Source: an uncultured Magnetococcales bacterium (GTDB lineage Bacteria; Pseudomonadota; Magnetococcia; Magnetococcales; Magnetaquicoccaceae). Taken from it: 8,942 bases of DNA. The stretch covers positions 1-8,942 of the forward strand of contig CAIWLA010000364.1 in the NCBI GenBank assembly GCA_903913345.1. Direction: 5' to 3'. The translations under genes and the position numbers were made by a program. Shown piece after piece: positions 6,427 to 8,942 of this stretch. Each line of letters opens with the position of its first letter. Within the stretch, counting starts at the first letter, position 1. The notes under the pieces were generated by a model. It had not been told where the DNA came from. It did not search any database and saw only the letters and a list, made by a program, of their open reading frames with translations.

Positions 6427-6519
6427 TTAGGATCTGGTTAGTAGATCAAGCATCGCAAGAACGCCATCCAAGAGCCGTACCAGCAGCTCTAGGATGGCGT
6501 AAATGATGAATTTCTGCAT
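6427..6519 (-). CDS. 30-residue amphipathic membrane peptide, TisB-like candidate toxin
   Basis: The ORF is short and I do not assign it to a known family. ATG at 6519-6517 is preceded by AAGGGAGGT (GGAGG ends 9 bases before the ATG), the best Shine-Dalgarno in the window, and TAA is at 6429-6427. The peptide begins MQKFIIYAILELL, contains LLDGVLAMLDLL and ends TRS. It should form one helix (residues 4-27) that is hydrophobic apart from a narrow polar face: E11, R15, D18 and D25 lie on one side, with K3 and R29 at the ends. Three acidic and three basic residues give no net charge. Size, helix type, the alternating-charge stripe and the LLDxVL segment resemble E. coli TisB, a membrane toxin. 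The folded leader, the hairpin after the stop and an opposing promoter suggest a type I toxin. Alternatives are a small membrane protein with another task, or a chance ORF over a structured RNA. The toxin role is inference. Confidence 0.5.
   Translation of the reverse strand: MQKFIIYAILELLVRLLDGVLAMLDLLTRS
6461..6500. repeat. 40-base inverted repeat inside the small ORF
   Basis: ACGCCATCC (6461-6469) and GGATGGCGT (6492-6500) are perfect complements. After one A-A mismatch AGAGC (6471-6475) pairs with GCTCT (6486-6490), leaving a 10-base loop. Either RNA strand can form this 14-base-pair hairpin. In the - strand mRNA it covers codons 7-19 of the peptide and could slow ribosomes or mask the message. 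In the antisense RNA it would be a matching recognition stem. No T-run follows on either strand, so it is not a terminator. Confidence 0.65.
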
Positions 6520-6527
6520 CGTTGCGC

Positions 6528-6600
6528 ACCTCCCTTCCGCGCGACCCCTTGTGGACAACCGCACTGCCGGTCACACGAATAAGCAGTGCGATCGGGTAGG
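6528..6600 (-). promoter_or_regulatory. Structured 5' leader of the small ORF with possible Shine-Dalgarno masking
   Basis: CGCACTGC and GCAGTGCG (6583-6590 and 6560-6567 read on the - strand) form a perfect 8-base-pair stem with a 15-base loop, 40 bases before the start codon. Just upstream, CCTACCC (6600-6594) can pair with the GGGAGG of the Shine-Dalgarno (6534-6529) if one A bulges out, which would close a larger domain and hide the ribosome site. Translation-blocking leader folds are typical of type I toxin mRNAs. The stem is plain in the sequence; the masking is inference. I see no clear - strand promoter upstream. Confidence 0.4.
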
Positions 6601-6661
6601 GCGGGGAAAAAAAGTGCCCCATGGAAACAAGCCTCCAGCAGGGTAGCAGAACAAGCCAGAC

Positions 6662-6700
6662 AAAAAAAGCCCTCGGCAGACATGTTTGAGGGCTTTTTTT
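6662..6700. terminator. Bidirectional intrinsic terminator
   Basis: Seven A, then GCCCTC (6669-6674), a 13-base loop, GAGGGC (6688-6693) and seven T. The symmetry gives a full hairpin plus T-run on both strands. On the + strand it would end transcripts coming from 6390 or from the hicB-like gene; on the - strand it would block transcripts entering the small ORF from the pilU side, so that ORF must have its own promoter between about 6540 and 6660. A second T-run (6705-6710) follows on the + strand. Confidence 0.8.
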
Positions 6701-6715
6701 GCGCATTTTTTATCA

Positions 6716-6750
6716 CCCGCCCGGAGCAATCTGCGGCGGGTTTCTCTTTT
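6716..6750 (+). terminator. Second + strand intrinsic terminator
   Basis: CCCGCC (6716-6721) and GGCGGG (6735-6740) form a six-base-pair GC stem with a 13-base loop, followed by TTTCTCTTTT. It lies 16 bases after the bidirectional terminator, so the + strand has two terminators in tandem. Together they insulate pilU from anything upstream. Confidence 0.6.
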
Positions 6751-7101
6751 GGAGGCTTCACCGGTACCACCCCCTTTGGTGGTCATTGCACTCTCTCCAT
6801 TGGGCACGGTCAGCAGGGTTGAACCTCGCCGAACAGGGGACAAACAAAACCCGTTCGGTCTGATGTTAAAACAGCGGCAGATTGAAAATCAAGGGGATAC
6901 CCGCTTCCCGCCACCTTTCTCCTCTTGCGAACGGGACCGCCCGCGCGCCCATCTCTCTCCTCTGTCACCGGTCAGGCCCCAAAAAACCTGGACATCGCCT
7001 GGATAACCATCCAGGATCCCCTCCCAACCGGCTGGTGGCCACTTATGCTGTCCGGAGCGTTGAACCACAGGGGCATCCAGACTCACGAGGGAATAAAACA
7101 G
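6751..7101 (+). other. Leader region upstream of pilU
   Basis: No gene is seen. A small perfect hairpin ACCACC/GGTGGT lies at 6766-6783, and a tighter one, CCTGGAT/ATCCAGG with a 4-base loop, at 6998-7015, about 85 bases before the pilU start. Neither is followed by a T-run. Because terminators lie just upstream, pilU should have its own promoter here. TTGAAC at 6819-6824 and TTGAAA at 6882-6887 are -35-like, but neither has a good -10, so I do not call a promoter. Long open frames running into pilU from 6882 or 6925 are extensions without protein character. Confidence 0.5.
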
Positions 7102-8157
7102 ATGAAACTCACCCCCTATCTCGAACTCATGGTGGAAAAAGAGGCATCCGACCTCTACTTCACCCCCGGTGCCTCGGTGCGGATGAAGGTGGACGGCAAA
7201 ATGGCGGCAGTGGGTCGGGAACCCCTGGAGGCAGAGACCATCGCGGAGATGATCCGGGAGGCGATGAACGACGAACAGATGGCCGCCTTTCAAAAAAATT
7301 GGGAGATCGATTTCGCCCTCTCACTGCCGGGCACAGGACGGTTCCGGGTCAACGCCTTCCACCAGAAAGGCCAACCCGCCCTGGTGCTGCGCCATATCCG
7401 GGCACAGATTCCAGACCTGGAAAGCCTGCGCGTCCCGGCCATCCTCCAGGAGTTGATCCTGCACAAACGGGGCCTGCTGCTCATGGTGGGGGGGACGGGG
7501 TCCGGCAAATCCACCACCCTGGCGGCCATGATCCACCACCGCAACCAGACCATGGGCGGCCACATCCTCACCATCGAAGACCCGGTGGAGTTTGTCCACC
7601 CCCACCTGAAATCCATCGTCAATCAGCGGGAGGTGGGAGTCGATACCCACTCCTACGCCGCCGCCCTGAAAAGCAGCCTGCGTGAGGCCCCCGATGTCAT
7701 TCTGATCGGTGAAATCCGGGATCGGGAGACCATGGAGGCGGCACTGGAACTGGCGGGCACCGGCCACCTGGCCATCTCCACCCTCCACGCCAACAACGCC
7801 TATCAGGCCCTGACCCGGATCGTCAACCTCTTCCCGCAAGCCCTGCACAAACAACTGTTCATGGACCTCTCCCTCTATCTGCGGGCCATCCTCTCTCAAC
7901 GTCTGGTTCCGGATCTCCAGGGCAAACGGCGCGCCGCCGTGGAAGTCATGCTCAATACCCCCTACATCACCGAATTGATATTGAAAGGCGATATCGACGG
8001 CATACGGACCGCCCTGGCCGAAAGCAGCGAACAGGGGATGCAATCCTTCGATACCGCCCTGTTCACCCTCTACCAGGAAGGGGCCATCACGCTGGAAGAG
8101 GCCCTGAACCATGCCGATTCCAGGGCCAATCTGGAGGCCAAAATTCATTTCGGTTGA
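7102..8157 (+). CDS. pilU: PilU-type type IV pilus retraction ATPase
   Basis: This is a hexameric cytoplasmic ATPase of the PilT/PilU family that drives pilus depolymerisation for twitching or adhesion. From the ATG at 7102 it is 351 residues, near the usual PilT-family length. The N-terminal PAS-like domain opens MKLTPYLELMVEKEASDLYF. Walker A GGTGSGKST is at 130-138, an ITIEDP-like Asp box (LTIEDPVEFVHPH) follows, the Walker B-type segment GEIRD is at 203-207, and the His box HLAISTLHAN is at 222-231. The ending EVMLNTPYITELI, EQGMQSFDTALFTLY and NHADSRANL resembles PilU more than PilT, in particular the LMVEKxxSDL start and the late 'ADS.N.L' motif; I am fairly but not fully sure of PilU. 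AGGG ten bases before the ATG supports this start over an open frame to 6925. No pilT is in the window. The deacetylase gene converges on it, with 13 bases between the stops. Confidence 0.85.
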   Translation: MKLTPYLELMVEKEASDLYFTPGASVRMKVDGKMAAVGREPLEAETIAEMIREAMNDEQMAAFQKNWEIDFALSLPGTGRFRVNAFHQKGQPALVLRHIRAQIPDLESLRVPAILQELILHKRGLLLMVGGTGSGKSTTLAAMIHHRNQTMGGHILTIEDPVEFVHPHLKSIVNQREVGVDTHSYAAALKSSLREAPDVILIGEIRDRETMEAALELAGTGHLAISTLHANNAYQALTRIVNLFPQALHKQLFMDLSLYLRAILSQRLVPDLQGKRRAAVEVMLNTPYITELILKGDIDGIRTALAESSEQGMQSFDTALFTLYQEGAITLEEALNHADSRANLEAKIHFG

Positions 8158-8170
8158 CGGGGATGAACCC

Positions 8171-8942
8171 TCAGGGCATCAGCTCGGAGGTATCGGTGAT
8201 CATGCCATAATTTTTCATGAAATCAAAACAGTACCCCTCCTGCTTGAGCAGTTGGATCAAGGTTTGCAGCCGCTCCATCCCCTCCTTGCCCACCAGATTC
8301 TGGTCGTGCATGAGAATGACAATCTTGTTCGGCTTGACCGAATGCTTGGCGAGAAATTGCCTCTTGACATCGGCCACCACCACCTCCGGTGGCTCCATGG
8401 TCCGGGTCTTTTTGTTTTTCGTCCACTCCACGTCCCAGCCATAAATGACAAAATGGTTGTCAAACAGCCGGGCGATCCCATCGGGCATCCCCTTGGTGGT
8501 GTTGTACGGGTAGTGGTTGCTGTTGGTGTAAAACTGGTCAAAACGCCAGTCGATCCGACCGGGCAGGCGGGTGATGAACGGGGGCGTGGTAAAGCCCAGG
8601 ACGGCATTGTTTTTTTGAAAATCCTGCACCATCCCCTCTGGATTGCTGTAGAAGGCCTGATAATGTTCGTTGGCATGGGTAAAGGAGTGGTTGCCCACCT
8701 GCGCCCAGGGACTGGCCTGGAGATTTTGCACAATTTTTTGTCGGTAGGGGCTGATCTGGACATGGAGGCCGATCAGGAAAAAGGTGCCCGGCACCTCCTC
8801 ACGGGTCAGCAGATCGAGAATATCCTGGGTGCTGGGCCGGGGACCATCATCAAAGGTCAAATAGACAATCTGGGGCGCGGCCTGGCCAGGGAGCGGCAGA
8901 CAGAACACCAGAAACATCAGACATTGAAAGAGAATACGGCAA
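8171..8942 (-). CDS. Exported NodB-type polysaccharide deacetylase (5' end probably outside window)
   Basis: This carbohydrate esterase family 4 enzyme would remove acetyl groups from an N-acetylated polysaccharide; the substrate (peptidoglycan, exopolysaccharide or other) cannot be told. Numbering from the ATG at 8917, the motifs are TFDDGP (D23, D24), the metal-binding GNHSFTH (H77, H81), RLPG at 117-120, DVEW at 162-165 and LMHD at 202-205 (H204). All five catalytic motifs are kept, so it should be active with a divalent metal. The frame stays open from that ATG to the window edge, reading CRILFQCLMFLVFCLPLPGQAA. This is a better signal peptide (Arg, hydrophobic core, small residues near A14) than the ATG version alone, which lacks a positive start, so the true start is probably beyond 8942. 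Cleavage after A13 or A14 would release it to the periplasm. It converges on pilU; no terminator is visible between them. Confidence 0.85.
   Translation of the reverse strand, partial: CRILFQCLMFLVFCLPLPGQAAPQIVYLTFDDGPRPSTQDILDLLTREEVPGTFFLIGLHVQISPYRQKIVQNLQASPWAQVGNHSFTHANEHYQAFYSNPEGMVQDFQKNNAVLGFTTPPFITRLPGRIDWRFDQFYTNSNHYPYNTTKGMPDGIARLFDNHFVIYGWDVEWTKNKKTRTMEPPEVVVADVKRQFLAKHSVKPNKIVILMHDQNLVGKEGMERLQTLIQLLKQEGYCFDFMKNYGMITDTSELMP

Larger units (their letters stand above)
6390..6700 (+). ncRNA. Predicted antisense RNA, possible antitoxin of a type I pair
   Basis: This is inferred from a promoter at 6354-6383 and the first strong terminator downstream at 6662-6700. The RNA would start with the hairpin GCCACGCTGGG/CCCAGCATGGC, which is the exact complement of the hairpin at the end of the opposite transcript. 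A 14-base-pair hairpin (6461-6500) follows, then the complement of the toxin Shine-Dalgarno and leader. No ORF with a ribosome binding site is seen on this strand here. Complementary hairpins at the two overlapping ends are the usual way such RNAs meet. Both ends are predictions. Confidence 0.3.

Noticed and set aside
6417..6506. 29-codon + strand ORF opposite the TisB-like peptide
   Set aside because: There is no Shine-Dalgarno and the peptide is mixed in character; it is the mirror of the - strand ORF.
6520..6700. LexA box upstream of the TisB-like ORF
   Set aside because: Looked for CTGT-N8-ACAG and GTTC-N7-GTTC; neither is present, so SOS control as for tisB cannot be claimed.
6446..6843. 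Overlapping - strand ORFs of 86-93 residues across the terminator region
   Set aside because: They run through the bidirectional terminator and T-runs, lack ribosome sites and have no family likeness.
1..8942. CRISPR array, tRNA, rRNA or insertion sequence
   Set aside because: No regularly spaced repeats, no tRNA-like cloverleaf, no rRNA core sequence and no intact transposase were found.

Overview
The window is a stretch of a Gram-negative, GC-rich chromosome, most likely from the Pseudomonadota. It holds the end of a flagellar biosynthesis operon, then a gene-poor interval with small or accessory elements, then a twitching-motility ATPase gene facing a polysaccharide deacetylase gene. The gene set (flhA-flhF-flhG-fliA, a DUF2802-like gene, a fliK-like gene, a flhB-like gene, and pilU) fits a polar flagellate that also makes type IV pili. 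A magnetococcus-like or other deep proteobacterial lineage is possible, but the sequence alone does not settle it.

Bases 1-5585, all on the + strand and tightly packed, form the flagellar block. It begins with the C-terminal end of FlhA (cut by the window edge). Next come FlhF (SRP-type GTPase that places the polar flagellum), FlhG/FleN (MinD-like ATPase that limits flagellar number and acts on FlhF) and FliA (sigma-28 for late flagellar genes). These are followed by a membrane-anchored coiled-coil DUF2802-like protein, a FliK-like protein and a short FlhB C-domain homologue. Short gaps suggest co-transcription. The block joins the export gate, the polar-placement GTPase/ATPase pair, the late sigma factor and a FliK/FlhB-type switch pair in one unit.

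Bases 5586-6135 hold an AT-rich promoter region and a gene for a HicB-like protein with a C-terminal ribbon-helix-helix. No HicA toxin lies beside it.

Bases 6136-7101 hold no conventional gene but are rich in structure. On the - strand at 6427-6519 there is a 30-codon ORF with an excellent Shine-Dalgarno. It encodes a hydrophobic, amphipathic peptide that resembles TisB-type membrane toxins in character. Its leader can fold and a hairpin follows its stop. A consensus-like promoter at 6354-6383 points into it from the opposite side and would make an antisense RNA. Two terminators lie beyond (6662-6700 and 6716-6750). I propose this as a candidate type I toxin-antitoxin locus; it is the main novelty of the window.

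Bases 7102-8157 encode a PilU/PilT-type retraction ATPase. Convergent to it, with 13 bases between the stops, is an exported NodB-type polysaccharide deacetylase whose 5' end runs off the right edge of the window.
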